Assembly: GCF_003351405.1 (NCBI RefSeq)
Contig: NZ_CP031240.1
Span: 1,612,001 to 1,676,000 of the forward strand
Source of the DNA: Haemophilus haemolyticus
Lineage (GTDB): Bacteria; Pseudomonadota; Gammaproteobacteria; Enterobacterales; Pasteurellaceae
Reading direction: 5' to 3'
Length of the DNA stretch: 64,000 nucleotides
Both the position numbers and the translations under genes were made by a program. Of the stretch, positions 10,759-19,791 are shown piece by piece; within the stretch, counting starts at the first letter, position 1; each line of letters opens with the position of its first letter. The notes under the pieces are model-generated. The model did no database searches. It saw only the letters and a list, made by a program, of their open reading frames with translations, and had not been told where the DNA came from.

Positions 10759-12534
10759 GTGAGTTCATCATTTTCTCAACAACAAGCTATTGAGCAATCT
10801 TTAAATTGGCAGGCATTACAACCTGATTTGGCAATTCAAGATTTTCCTTTAGAACCAGTGGATTTCTGGACATTACAACCGAATGCCACGCAGGCTATTG
10901 ATTTATTTTTATGCCATCCAACGCGTTCCTTATTGATGATGAAAGTAGGTGAGCCGGTTGAATATGCGGAATTATTACAAAATTTTATATCGCAAAACCA
11001 TCACAAAGAGCGGTCAATTTTCGGTGTGAATTATGTGATAGAGCTAGGCGACTCTTTTTCTTTTCCTCATGTTTATACTGAGCCAGCAAAATCTTTAGAT
11101 GATAATTTTGCCAGTCAAGGTGAGGCGTTGAGCGCATTGTATTGTGATCAATTCCAGCTTTTTGGTAGTTTTCGGATTCATCCAAGTTCACAAGATATTC
11201 AATTAGTGCCTGGATTAGTGCATAAAGCTAATGGTGGAGTTTTGATTTTAAGTGCAGGAACATTGTTATCTCAATTTGATTTATGGGGGCGATTAAAACA
11301 AATTTTGCAAACCCAGACTTTTGATTGGTATTCAGCCCATCCATTTAAAAATTTACCTTGTGATATACCAAGCTATGCGCTGAACTTAAAAGTGATTGTA
11401 CTTGGTAATCGTACCGAATTAGCTACTTTGGCTGAGTTAGAAGAAAACCTTTATTCTTTCGCCGATTATGCTGAAATTGAAAGTTATGTTTCTGTTGCTG
11501 GAGTGGAGGAACAAAAAACTTGGGCTGGTTATGTTCAACAAATGGCTCAAGAGCAAAATATTGAGCTAGATTTTTCAGCGTTAAATAAACTCTATCAATT
11601 ATTAGTTCGTGAAAGTGAAGATCGCTTTTTAATTAACGCATCACCTCTAAAATTAAAAGAAACATTACAAGATGCTTCAACTTTTGCAGAAAAAACAGCA
11701 TTAAGTGCGGAGGATTTTGAGGATATTTTTCAACAAAAATTGGCGCAATATGGTTTTCTAAAAGAACAAACTTATGCCGATATTTTAAATGAGCAAGTTT
11801 ATGTCGAAACTCAAGGTGAAATTGTTGGGCAAATTAATGGCCTTTCGGTGATTGAATATCCAGGTACACCCGTATGTTTTGGCGAACCTTCGCGTATTAG
11901 TTGTATTGTACAATTCGGCGAAGGGGAAGTGATCGACGTTGAAAGAAAAAATGAATTAGCGGGAAATATTCACGGTAAAGGCATGATGATTGCGCAAGCT
12001 TGCCTTTCCAATATATTAGATTTGCCATCGCAATTACCATTTTCTGCCTCATTAGTGTTTGAACAGTCTTATGGTGAAATTGATGGTGATAGTGCATCTT
12101 TGGCAATTTTCTGTGTGCTTGCAAGTGCTTTGGCCGATTTGTCTTTGCCTCAAAATATCGCAATTACAGGATCGATTGATCAATTTGGACTTGTTCATTC
12201 TGTTGGTGGGGTAAATGATAAGATTGAAGGCTTTTTTACTATTTGCCAACGTCGTGGTTTGACTGGAAAACAAGGTGTAATTATTCCAATGACGACCATT
12301 CAGCAACTGAGTTTGTCTGATGAAGTGAAAAGTGCGGTAAAAAATGGTGAATTTTTTATTTATCCTGTAGAAGATATTTATCAAGCTTGTGAATTATTAT
12401 TTAATCGTGATTTGCTAGATGAAAACAAAGATTATACAGAAAAAACTGAGCCTTTATCTCGTCTCATTCAACGTCGAATTGAGGGGAGAGCTGATTCAGA
12501 AAGAAAAAGTTTTTGGAATTTCTTCCGTCTTTAA
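10759..12534 (+). CDS. Lon-like ATP-independent-type protease homologue (LonH/YcbZ family)
   Basis: 591 residues from GTG 10759; an in-frame GTG at 10729 would add ten. The C-terminal third is a Lon protease domain with the Ser-Lys dyad: serine in GDSASLA (about residue 445) and lysine in GGVNDKIEGFF (about residue 488). The N-terminal part is a degenerate AAA-like region without a good Walker A motif; LVHKANGGVLILS matches the corresponding YcbZ segment. In E. coli the homologue lies between matP and fabA, as here. Its substrate is not known. Confidence 0.88.
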   Translation: MSSSFSQQQAIEQSLNWQALQPDLAIQDFPLEPVDFWTLQPNATQAIDLFLCHPTRSLLMMKVGEPVEYAELLQNFISQNHHKERSIFGVNYVIELGDSFSFPHVYTEPAKSLDDNFASQGEALSALYCDQFQLFGSFRIHPSSQDIQLVPGLVHKANGGVLILSAGTLLSQFDLWGRLKQILQTQTFDWYSAHPFKNLPCDIPSYALNLKVIVLGNRTELATLAELEENLYSFADYAEIESYVSVAGVEEQKTWAGYVQQMAQEQNIELDFSALNKLYQLLVRESEDRFLINASPLKLKETLQDASTFAEKTALSAEDFEDIFQQKLAQYGFLKEQTYADILNEQVYVETQGEIVGQINGLSVIEYPGTPVCFGEPSRISCIVQFGEGEVIDVERKNELAGNIHGKGMMIAQACLSNILDLPSQLPFSASLVFEQSYGEIDGDSASLAIFCVLASALADLSLPQNIAITGSIDQFGLVHSVGGVNDKIEGFFTICQRRGLTGKQGVIIPMTTIQQLSLSDEVKSAVKNGEFFIYPVEDIYQACELLFNRDLLDENKDYTEKTEPLSRLIQRRIEGRADSERKSFWNFFRL

Positions 12535-12540
12535 TAGATA

Positions 12541-12570
12541 AAAAGCGAACATTTGTTCGCTTTTCTTTTT
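12541..12570 (+). terminator. Terminator of the Lon-like gene
   Basis: Perfect inverted repeat AAAAGCGAACA / TGTTCGCTTTT (12541-12551 with 12554-12564) followed by T-rich DNA. Confidence 0.85.
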
Positions 12571-12589
12571 TCTATAATCTATAAAAGTG

Positions 12590-12605
12590 ACTGCTCCGAC
12601 AAGTT
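12590..12605. promoter_or_regulatory. Probable FadR operator upstream of fabA
   Basis: ACTGCTCCGACAAGTT keeps the TCCGAC core and flanking CTG/AGTT of the FadR operator. It is about 45 bases upstream of a TG-C-TATCTT extended -10 (12635-12643). In E. coli FadR activates fabA from just such a position. A TATAAT at 12573-12578 lies upstream of the site as a second possible promoter. Confidence 0.55.
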
Positions 12606-12703
12606 TTGCGAACAAGTGTTAGCTATTTACATTTTGCTATCTTCTCTTTAGAATGTTTGATATCAGTTTTAAACTGAATTTATCATATGTAAAGGAACCT
12701 AAA

Positions 12704-13237
12704 ATGCAAAACACTTGTACACCTAATAAAAAAAGTAGCTATTCTTATGATGATTTGCTCGCGTCAGGTCGCGGCGAATTATTCGGTAAAGAAGGGCCAC
12801 AATTACCCGCTCCAACCATGCTGATGATGGATCGCATTATTGAAATGAATGAGGGAACAGGTGCTTTTAGTAAAGGGTATATTGAAGCCGAACTTGATAT
12901 TAAACCTGAATTGCCGTTCTTTGGTTGTCATTTTATTGGCGATCCAGTGATGCCGGGTTGTTTAGGATTGGATGCTATGTGGCAGCTTGTTGGATTTTAT
13001 TTAGGCTGGATTGGTGGCAAAGGAAAAGGCAGAGCATTAGGCGTTGGTGAAGTAAAATTTACAGGGCAAATTTTGCCAACAGCTAAAAAAGTGGTGTACC
13101 GAATCCATATGAAACGAGTTATTAACCGTAAACTAGTTATGGGAATGGCTGATGGTGAAGTTGAAGTAGATGGCCGCGTTATTTATACAGCAACAGATTT
13201 AAAAGTTGGACTATTCCAAGATACCTCAGCATTTTAA
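12704..13237 (+). CDS. fabA: 3-hydroxydecanoyl-ACP dehydratase/isomerase
   Basis: Introduces the cis double bond of unsaturated fatty acids by dehydrating 3-hydroxydecanoyl-ACP and isomerising the product. From ATG 12704 the protein is 177 residues; AAAGGAA precedes it, and the 17 extra upstream codons have no family match. The catalytic histidine is in [20 protein letters not shown], and the VKFTGQILP segment is conserved. It is a single gene with its own promoter region and terminator. Confidence 0.97.
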   Translation: MQNTCTPNKKSSYSYDDLLASGRGELFGKEGPQLPAPTMLMMDRIIEMNEGTGAFSKGYIEAELDIKPELPFFGCHFIGDPVMPGCLGLDAMWQLVGFYLGWIGGKGKGRALGVGEVKFTGQILPTAKKVVYRIHMKRVINRKLVMGMADGEVEVDGRVIYTATDLKVGLFQDTSAF

Positions 13238-13259
13238 TTTTTCTTTATTAATTCATACA

Positions 13260-13303
13260 AAAGTGCGGTGAAAATTTTTCTTAGATTTTCACCGCTCTTT
13301 TTA
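13260..13303 (+). terminator. Uptake-signal terminator of fabA
   Basis: AAGTGCGGTGAAAAT (13261-13275) pairs with ATTTTCACCGCTCTT (13285-13299) with one mismatch, followed by T-rich DNA. One arm is an intact uptake signal. Confidence 0.75.
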
Positions 13304-13345
13304 TCCTTCTATCAATAAGCAACGTTCAATTACATCATATAAAGG

Positions 13346-13912
13346 TCATTGGAACATGCTAGTCTCTAAGGAAAGTTGTCCTTTTTCTATACGGATTTCT
13401 TTAGCAAATTTTTTTATAAGCACATCACGCATATTATTTTTATCTAATGTATAAACAGGAATATTTTCCAGTAATTTAGCGACATTTTCATTTAAAAAAG
13501 GCATGATTGTTTGCATTTGTTGCATATATTGCTGTGGTTCTCCTAACCAACGTAAAATACGCATTTTCTTTAAATAAACGGCACCTTCTTCGGAATTATA
13601 ATAAGGAATTGTATCGAAGGTCAGATTTAATTTTCCTGGCAATTTTTTATTGCTAAATTGAAATAAACCCTCTAAAGTACCGCTCATTTCTACGCGTTTA
13701 TCATTAGTTTGCCCAATTTGGGTACTCAAATTTCTTACTTGATAATCAAGAAAAAATAATCCTGGTAAGCCAAATTTATCCGCAATAGCTCCTTTCTCTT
13801 GTAGATATTGATTGATTTGAGATTCAGTTATTGAAAAAGGAGAAGCCGATATATTAGGGGATACTGCTAAAATAGACGTTAACGTAAGAAATAATAATTT
13901 AATTTTTTTCAT
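13346..13912 (-). CDS. DUF1439 family exported protein
   Basis: 188 residues. A signal peptide runs from MKKIKLLFLTLTSILAVSP to a probable cleavage site after ISA at about residue 23. The mature part (ITESQINQYLQEKGAI, LNLTFDTIPYYNSEEGAVYL, MRILRW) resembles the DUF1439/YceB family, which in E. coli is a lipoprotein. No lipobox cysteine is present here, so the protein should be periplasmic. Its function is unknown. It is a single gene convergent with fabA. Confidence 0.75.
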   Translation of the reverse strand: MKKIKLLFLTLTSILAVSPNISASPFSITESQINQYLQEKGAIADKFGLPGLFFLDYQVRNLSTQIGQTNDKRVEMSGTLEGLFQFSNKKLPGKLNLTFDTIPYYNSEEGAVYLKKMRILRWLGEPQQYMQQMQTIMPFLNENVAKLLENIPVYTLDKNNMRDVLIKKFAKEIRIEKGQLSLETSMFQ

Positions 13913-13985
13913 ATCTAATTTTTAGTTAAATTAAAAGCAAAATGGTGGATTAATATACCATAAATAGCAATGGAGTGATGTAGTA

Positions 13986-14708
13986 ATGAGCCCTGAATTT
14001 AAAGAATATGTTAATCAATTAGTTATAGCACATCGTGATGAAAGAATTTATCCTTTTCAATATGAAGGCAAGAAATTTTGGTTGAAGCAACCTGAAAAAT
14101 TGAAAGGGATTTGGTTATTATTGAAACCGTATCCGAAGCAATCTTTTAAAAATGAACTACAAACTTTGTTAAATCTTGCTGAAAAAAATGCACCTGTTCC
14201 AATAGTCTCTTATCATGATGAGGATTTTTTTGTTTTGGAAGATGCGGGAGCCACTGTATCACAATGGCTATGTGATAAGAAGATAGATGATCAGCAAAAA
14301 TTTTCGATTATTTATGACGCTTGTCTCGCTTTGATTGATTTACATACTAAAAATCTGGTGCATGGTCGTCCTGCTATTCGAGATATTACTTGGGATAAGG
14401 GAAAAGTTACTTTTCTTGATTTTGAATCTCGTTCAAGTAGTCAAAATCAAAATTGGTTAATCGTTCGAGATATGCTATTTTTCTTTAATAGCTTATGTCG
14501 AGAAGAAGATATTTCAGACGATTTTATTCAAAAAGTAGCATTGTATTATAAAGCACATTGTGAGGTACAAAATTGGCATAATATGATTGTCTACTTGAAG
14601 CGTTTTCGCTGGATTTACTATCTTTTGTTACCTTTTAAACCTATTGCAAAGACAGACTTAATAGCAGTTTATCGCTTATTTGAGATTTTATTAATAAAGG
14701 AAAAATGA
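13986..14708 (+). CDS. Kinase-fold protein of unknown substrate
   Basis: 240 residues resembling the small-molecule/lipopolysaccharide kinase branch of the protein-kinase fold. LVHGRPAIRDITWDKGKVTF corresponds to the catalytic loop, followed by LDFES in place of DFG. FVLEDAG matches the hinge. A clear glycine-rich loop is not visible, and the catalytic-loop aspartate is shifted (HGRPAIRD). GGAG precedes the ATG. It overlaps a tiny lipoprotein gene downstream. A lipopolysaccharide or other envelope substrate is possible but is inference. Confidence 0.6.
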   Translation: MSPEFKEYVNQLVIAHRDERIYPFQYEGKKFWLKQPEKLKGIWLLLKPYPKQSFKNELQTLLNLAEKNAPVPIVSYHDEDFFVLEDAGATVSQWLCDKKIDDQQKFSIIYDACLALIDLHTKNLVHGRPAIRDITWDKGKVTFLDFESRSSSQNQNWLIVRDMLFFFNSLCREEDISDDFIQKVALYYKAHCEVQNWHNMIVYLKRFRWIYYLLLPFKPIAKTDLIAVYRLFEILLIKEK

Positions 14709-14842
14709 TGAAGAAAACACTTTTTATTATTGTATTATCAAGCATATTAGCTGCTTGTACTGTAGGTGGTGGCGTCAGCGCTGGTGGCGGAAGTAACGGC
14801 GTTGGATTAGGACTAGGGATTGGCTCTGGTATTCGATTCTAG
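14708..14842 (+). CDS. 44-residue glycine-rich lipoprotein
   Basis: MKKTLFIIVLSSILAACTVG at the start is a complete lipoprotein signal, with lipobox LAAC and Cys at about residue 17. The mature part is only about 28 residues, nearly half glycine (GGGVSAGGGSNGVGLGLGIG). It overlaps the stop of the kinase-fold gene (AAAATGATG; AAAGGA lies 6-7 bases before the second ATG), so the two are probably co-translated. Function is unknown. The sequence resembles short glycine-rich membrane-anchored peptides. Confidence 0.7.
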   Translation: MKKTLFIIVLSSILAACTVGGGVSAGGGSNGVGLGLGIGSGIRF

Positions 14843-14899
14843 TGATGATGGAAAGTGCGGTAAGTTTTAGTAAAGTTTTTAAGGAACTTGTAAAACTTC

Positions 14900-14927
14900 T
14901 TGCATTTTAAATTTTTATCACTATAAT
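14900..14927 (+). promoter_or_regulatory. Promoter of initiator tRNA
   Basis: TTGCAT at 14900-14905 and TATAAT at 14922-14927, 16 bases apart, 17 bases before the tRNA. Confidence 0.75.
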
Positions 14928-14944
14928 GCATCCCATATTTCGGA

Positions 14945-15021
14945 CGCGGGGTGGAGCAGCTTGGTAGCTCGTCGGGCTCATAACCCGAAGGCCGTCGGTT
15001 CAAATCCGGCCCCCGCAACCA
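14945..15021 (+). tRNA. Initiator tRNA-Met (CAT)
   Basis: 77 bases from CGCGGGG to the encoded CCA end. The anticodon CAT is at 14979-14981. The unpaired C1-A72 end and three GC pairs next to the anticodon (GGG/CCC) mark it as initiator fMet. It differs from the E. coli sequence at only a few positions. It stands upstream of rimP-nusA-infB just as metY does in E. coli, but two terminators intervene. Confidence 0.98.
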
Positions 15022-15040
15022 ATAATAAGTTCAGTAAAAG

Positions 15041-15065
15041 AACCCCAGTTTTGGGGTTTTTTTCT
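15041..15065 (+). terminator. Terminator after tRNA-fMet
   Basis: Stem AACCCCA / TGGGGTT (15041-15047 with 15052-15058) followed by a run of T. Confidence 0.85.
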
Positions 15066-15086
15066 ATAAGAAATTTAATAAAAACT

Positions 15087-15120
15087 GGGCTTAGGTTCCT
15101 GTGAACCTAACCCTTTTTTT
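15087..15120 (+). terminator. Second hairpin terminator before rimP
   Basis: TTAGGTTC / GAACCTAA (15091-15098 with 15103-15110), extended by GGG/CCC with one bulged base and followed by seven T. It lies in the leader between the tRNA and rimP, where readthrough or NusA-dependent attenuation could regulate the operon. Confidence 0.75.
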
Positions 15121-15207
15121 ATGCCTAAAATTTTTTGTAGAAGTTTTTAGATTAATCAAAAGAAGTAATTTTGACTAAAAACTGACACTACAGTATAGGA
15201 GTAGAAA

Positions 15208-15663
15208 TTGGCTACATTAGAACAAAATTTACAAGAAATGCTACAAGGTGCAGTAGAGGATTTAGGTTGTGAACTTTGGGGCATTGAATGTCAACGCGCA
15301 GGCCGTTTTATGACTGTGCGTTTGTTTATTGATAAAGAAGGTGGCGTAACTGTTGATGATTGTGCTGATGTAAGTCGTCAAGTGAGCGCAATTTTAGACG
15401 TGGAAGATCCAATTGCGGATAAATACAATCTAGAGGTGTCGTCACCAGGTTTAGATCGTCCTCTATTTACCTTACCGCAATTTGAACGCTATATTGGGCA
15501 AGATATCTCAGTGCATTTACGAATTCCGGTGATGGAACGCCGTAAATGGCAAGGTAAGTTAGAGCGTATTGAAAACGATATGGTTATTTTAATCGTTGAT
15601 GGACAGGAACAAGTTTTAGTCTTTGGTAACATTCAAAAAGCGAATGTTGTTGCAAAATTTTAA
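15208..15663 (+). CDS. rimP: Ribosome maturation factor RimP
   Basis: Helps assemble the 30S subunit. 151 residues with the RimP signature [14 protein letters not shown] and the C-terminal Sm-like domain. The start codon is TTG, supported by AGGAG six bases upstream and by alignment from the first residue ([11 protein letters not shown]). It is the first gene of rimP-nusA-infB, 17 bases before nusA. Confidence 0.95.
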   Translation: MATLEQNLQEMLQGAVEDLGCELWGIECQRAGRFMTVRLFIDKEGGVTVDDCADVSRQVSAILDVEDPIADKYNLEVSSPGLDRPLFTLPQFERYIGQDISVHLRIPVMERRKWQGKLERIENDMVILIVDGQEQVLVFGNIQKANVVAKF

Positions 15664-15680
15664 AAGGAGCAAAAGAAAAA

Positions 15681-17168
15681 ATGAGTAAAGAGATTTTACT
15701 GGCGGCAGAAGCCGTATCCAATGAAAAGTTATTACCACGTGAGAAAATTTTTGAAGCGTTAGAAAGTGCAATTGCGCTTTCTACCAAGAAAAAATATGAA
15801 TACGAAACTGATATTCGTGTATCAATCAACCCAAAAACAGGTGATTTTGATACTTTCCGTCGTTGGTTAATCGTTGATGAAGTTAAAGTGCCAACGAAAG
15901 AAATCACTTTAGAAGCGGCACAATTTGAAGATCCAAATCTTCAACTAGGCGATTATGTAGAAGATCAAATCGAATCTATCGCATTTGACCGTATTGCAAT
16001 GCAAACTGTACGCCAAGTAATTAGCACCAAAATCCGTGAAGCTGAGCGTGCAAAAGTTGTAGAACAGTTCCGTGCTGAAGAAGGCAAAATTGTCACAGGT
16101 ACTGTGAAAAAAGTAAGTCGTGACAGCATCATCTTAGATCTTGGCAATAAAGCTGAAGCGATGATTGCTCGTGAAGACATGTTGCCACGTGAAAATTTCC
16201 GACCAGGTGACCGTGTTCGTGGTGTGCTTTATAAAGTAAATCCTGAAGGCAAAACTGCACAATTATTTGTGACACGTTCTAAACCAGAAATGTTGATCGA
16301 ATTATTCCGTATTGAAGTGCCTGAAATTGGCGAAGAAATGATTGAAATTCGTGGTGCAGCTCGTGATCCTGGCTCTCGCGCTAAAATTGCAGTGAAATCA
16401 AACGATAAGAGAATTGATCCAGTTGGTGCTTGTGTGGGTATGCGTGGTGCGCGTGTTCAAGCCATTACCAATGAACTTGGTGGTGAGCGCGTAGATATCG
16501 TGCTTTGGGATGATAATCCAGCACAATTTGTGATCAATGCAATGGCACCAGCTGATGTGTCTTCTATCATTGTTGATGAAGATAACCATTCTATGGATAT
16601 TGCAGTTGAAGCAGCTAATCTTGCGCAAGCAATTGGTCGTAATGGTCAAAACGTGCGTTTAGCAACACAATTAACAGGTTGGACACTAAACGTAATGACT
16701 ACTGATGATTTAAATGCAAAACATCAAGCAGAAGATAACAAAGTGTTAAATTTATTTATTAACGCATTAGAACTTGATGAAGAATTTGCACAAATCCTTG
16801 TAGAAGAAGGCTTCACAAGTTTAGAAGAAATTGCTTATGTGCCAATGAATGAATTGACAGCAATTGATGGTTTAGAAGATGAAGATCTTGTCGAAGAGCT
16901 TCAAACTCGAGCTAAAAATGCGATTACAGCCGCAGTAGTAGCTGAAGAAGAAGCATTGAAAAAAGCAAATCTTGAAGATCGCTTATTGAATTTAGATGGT
17001 ATGAATCGCCATGTAGCATTCAAATTAGCTGAAAAACAAATTACTACTCTCGAAGAACTCGCCGAACAGGGTGTAGATGATTTAGCAGATATTGAAGAAT
17101 TAACAGCAGAACAGGCAGCAGATTTAATTATGGCTGCACGTAATATCTGTTGGTTTGGCGAAGAATAA
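15681..17168 (+). CDS. nusA: Transcription termination/antitermination factor NusA
   Basis: RNA-polymerase-binding factor that controls pausing, termination and antitermination. The 495 residues comprise the N-terminal RNAP-binding domain, an S1 domain ([19 protein letters not shown]), two KH domains ([15 protein letters not shown] and [14 protein letters not shown]) and two acidic C-terminal repeats, as in other gammaproteobacteria. AAAAGGAGC precedes the ATG. Confidence 0.98.
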   Translation: MSKEILLAAEAVSNEKLLPREKIFEALESAIALSTKKKYEYETDIRVSINPKTGDFDTFRRWLIVDEVKVPTKEITLEAAQFEDPNLQLGDYVEDQIESIAFDRIAMQTVRQVISTKIREAERAKVVEQFRAEEGKIVTGTVKKVSRDSIILDLGNKAEAMIAREDMLPRENFRPGDRVRGVLYKVNPEGKTAQLFVTRSKPEMLIELFRIEVPEIGEEMIEIRGAARDPGSRAKIAVKSNDKRIDPVGACVGMRGARVQAITNELGGERVDIVLWDDNPAQFVINAMAPADVSSIIVDEDNHSMDIAVEAANLAQAIGRNGQNVRLATQLTGWTLNVMTTDDLNAKHQAEDNKVLNLFINALELDEEFAQILVEEGFTSLEEIAYVPMNELTAIDGLEDEDLVEELQTRAKNAITAAVVAEEEALKKANLEDRLLNLDGMNRHVAFKLAEKQITTLEELAEQGVDDLADIEELTAEQAADLIMAARNICWFGEE

Positions 17169-17179
17169 GGAGAGCAGTA

Positions 17180-19714
17180 ATGACTGAAGATGTTAAGGCT
17201 GATGCGCCAAAAAAATTAAGCATTCAACGCAGAACAAAAACAACAGTTAGCAGTACCACAACTGGCGGTAAAAGCAAAGAAGTACAAGTAGAAGTACGTA
17301 AAAAACGCACAGTAAAAACTGATATTGCTCAACAAGAAGAAGCAAAATTAAAAGCACAGCAAGAAGCGGAAGCGAAAAAAATCGCTGAACAAAAAGCGGC
17401 AGAAGAAAAAGCTCGTTTAGAAGCTGAAAAAGCAGCAGCTAAGAAAGAAGCTGATGAAAAAGCAAAAGCTGAAAAAGCGAAAGTAGAAACAGCTAAGCCA
17501 GCAAAAAGTACGGTAGATTCTAAAGTTAAATCTGTTGATCCTGAAAAAGAGAAACGTAAAGCAGAAGAAGCAGAACTTCGTCGTAAGGCTGAAGAATTAG
17601 CTCGTCAAAAAGCAGAAGAACAAGCCCGCCGTGCAGCAGAAGAAGCGAAACGTTATGCAGAAGCAGATGATTCAGACAATGAATCTTCTTCAGAAGACTA
17701 TTCTGATTACAACTTAAGTTCAAGATATGCACTTGAAGCAGAAGATGAAGAAGATCGCCGTAACGAAAATCGTGGCCGTGGCAAAAATAAAGTAGCGAAA
17801 GCGAAAAAAGGCGGTCGCGACGATGAAAATAGCAAAAACTCGAAAAACGAGCGCGAATCTAATCGTAAAAATCAAAAAGATGCTAAGTTTGGTAAAGGTA
17901 AAAACGGCAAAAAAGGTGCCGCACTTCAACAAGCCTTTACTAAACCAGTTCAAGCTGTAAAAGCAGATGTTGTCATTGGTGAAACCATCACCGTTGCTGA
18001 ATTAGCGAATAAGATGGCTGTAAAAGCGACTGAAATCATCAAAACGATGATGAAGATGGGCGAAATGGTTACTATTAACCAAGTTATCGACCAAGAAACC
18101 GCTCAATTAGTAGCAGAAGAACTTGGTCATAAAGTGATTCTTCGCAATGAAAATGAGCTTGAAGAAGCGGTATTAGGTGATCGCGATGTAAACGCAGAAA
18201 AAGTAACGCGTGCACCAGTTGTAACCATCATGGGTCACGTTGACCATGGTAAAACCTCTTTACTTGACTATATTCGTAAAGCGAAAGTGGCTGCAGGTGA
18301 AGCGGGTGGTATTACCCAACATATCGGTGCGTATCACGTAGAAATGGATGATGGCAAAATGATCACCTTCTTGGATACTCCGGGGCACGCCGCGTTTACT
18401 TCTATGCGTGCACGCGGTGCAAAAGCAACAGATATCGTTGTTCTTGTTGTTGCTGCCGATGATGGTGTGATGCCTCAAACTATCGAAGCAATTCAACACG
18501 CAAAAGCAGCGGGTGCACCTTTAGTGGTTGCAGTAAATAAAATCGATAAACCAGAAGCCAATCCAGACCGTGTTGAGCAAGAATTATTACAACACGATGT
18601 CATTTCTGAAAAATTCGGTGGTGATGTGCAATTCGTTCCAGTATCAGCGAAGAAAGGTACAGGGGTTGATGAGTTATTAGATGCAATCTTACTTCAATCT
18701 GAAGTACTTGAATTGACCGCTGTAAAAGACGGCATGGCAAGTGGTGTAGTCATTGAATCTTACTTGGATAAAGGTCGTGGCCCTGTGGCAACTATCTTGG
18801 TTCAATCAGGTACATTACATAAAGGTGACATCGTACTTTGTGGTTTTGAATACGGCCGTGTGCGCGCAATGCGTGATGAAAACGGAAAAGAAGTGGATGA
18901 AGCAGGTCCTTCAATTCCAGTTGAATTATTAGGTCTTTCAGGCGTGCCGGCAGCAGGTGATGAAGCAACCGTTGTACGTGATGAGAAAAAAGCACGTGAA
19001 GTAGCGTTATATCGTCAAGGTAAATTCCGTGAAGTGAAATTAGCTCGTCAGCAAAAAGCGAAACTTGAAAATATGTTTAGCAATATGTCTGAAGGCGATG
19101 TGGCTGAATTGAACGTCATTGTGAAAGCGGACGTACAAGGCTCAGTAGAAGCGATTGTTCAAGCGTTAAATGAACTTTCTACCAATGAAGTAAAAGTTAA
19201 AGTTGTTGGTTCTGGTGTAGGTGGTATTACTGAAACTGATGCAACTTTAGCGGCAGCATCTAATGCCATTATTGTTGGCTTTAACGTTCGTGCTGATGCA
19301 TCTGCGCGTCGTGTCATTGAAGCGGAAAACATTGATTTACGTTACTACTCAATCATCTATGAATTGTTGAATGAAATTAAAGCAGCAATGAGCGGTATGT
19401 TAGAGCCTGAATTTAAACAAGAAATTATTGGCTTAGCTGAAGTTCGTGACGTATTCCGTCATCCGAAATTTGGTGCAATCGCAGGTTGTATGGTGACCGA
19501 AGGAGTAGTGAAACGTAACAACCCAATCCGTGTATTACGTGACAACGTCGTTATCTTTGAAGGGGAATTAGAATCTCTTCGCCGTTTCAAAGACGATGTA
19601 TCTGAAGTTCGTAACGGTATGGAATGTGGTATCGGCGTGAAAAACTACAACGATGTAAAAGTCGGCGACCAAATCGAGGTATTTGAAGTGGTTGAAGTTA
19701 AACGTTCAATCTAA
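17180..19714 (+). CDS. infB: Translation initiation factor IF-2
   Basis: GTPase that brings initiator tRNA to the ribosome. 844 residues from ATG 17180, preceded by AAGGAGA; ten extra upstream codons in the same frame are not part of the family. The N-terminal half is a long Ala/Lys/Glu-rich low-complexity helix. The GTPase domain has GHVDHGKT (G1), DTPGHAAF (G3) and NKID (G4), followed by domains II-IV. The nearby initiator tRNA and rimP-nusA form the classical translation/transcription operon. Confidence 0.98.
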   Translation: MTEDVKADAPKKLSIQRRTKTTVSSTTTGGKSKEVQVEVRKKRTVKTDIAQQEEAKLKAQQEAEAKKIAEQKAAEEKARLEAEKAAAKKEADEKAKAEKAKVETAKPAKSTVDSKVKSVDPEKEKRKAEEAELRRKAEELARQKAEEQARRAAEEAKRYAEADDSDNESSSEDYSDYNLSSRYALEAEDEEDRRNENRGRGKNKVAKAKKGGRDDENSKNSKNERESNRKNQKDAKFGKGKNGKKGAALQQAFTKPVQAVKADVVIGETITVAELANKMAVKATEIIKTMMKMGEMVTINQVIDQETAQLVAEELGHKVILRNENELEEAVLGDRDVNAEKVTRAPVVTIMGHVDHGKTSLLDYIRKAKVAAGEAGGITQHIGAYHVEMDDGKMITFLDTPGHAAFTSMRARGAKATDIVVLVVAADDGVMPQTIEAIQHAKAAGAPLVVAVNKIDKPEANPDRVEQELLQHDVISEKFGGDVQFVPVSAKKGTGVDELLDAILLQSEVLELTAVKDGMASGVVIESYLDKGRGPVATILVQSGTLHKGDIVLCGFEYGRVRAMRDENGKEVDEAGPSIPVELLGLSGVPAAGDEATVVRDEKKAREVALYRQGKFREVKLARQQKAKLENMFSNMSEGDVAELNVIVKADVQGSVEAIVQALNELSTNEVKVKVVGSGVGGITETDATLAAASNAIIVGFNVRADASARRVIEAENIDLRYYSIIYELLNEIKAAMSGMLEPEFKQEIIGLAEVRDVFRHPKFGAIAGCMVTEGVVKRNNPIRVLRDNVVIFEGELESLRRFKDDVSEVRNGMECGIGVKNYNDVKVGDQIEVFEVVEVKRSI

Positions 19715-19730
19715 CCTTTAACAAAAAAAG

Positions 19731-19767
19731 GGCGGTTAAAAATCATCTGGTTTTTAACCGCCATTTT
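19731..19767. terminator. Bidirectional terminator between infB and hsdR
   Basis: Perfect 12-bp stem GGCGGTTAAAAA / TTTTTAACCGCC (19731-19742 with 19751-19762), with A-run before and T-run after, between convergent genes. Confidence 0.9.
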
Positions 19768-19791
19768 TGTTATTACATAAACCGCATAAAA

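Noticed and set aside
15171..15199. TTGACT-17-TATAGG as a promoter directly before rimP
   Set aside because: The -10 would overlap the SD, and the transcript would start at the TTG start codon, leaving no leader. Readthrough past the upstream hairpins is more likely.
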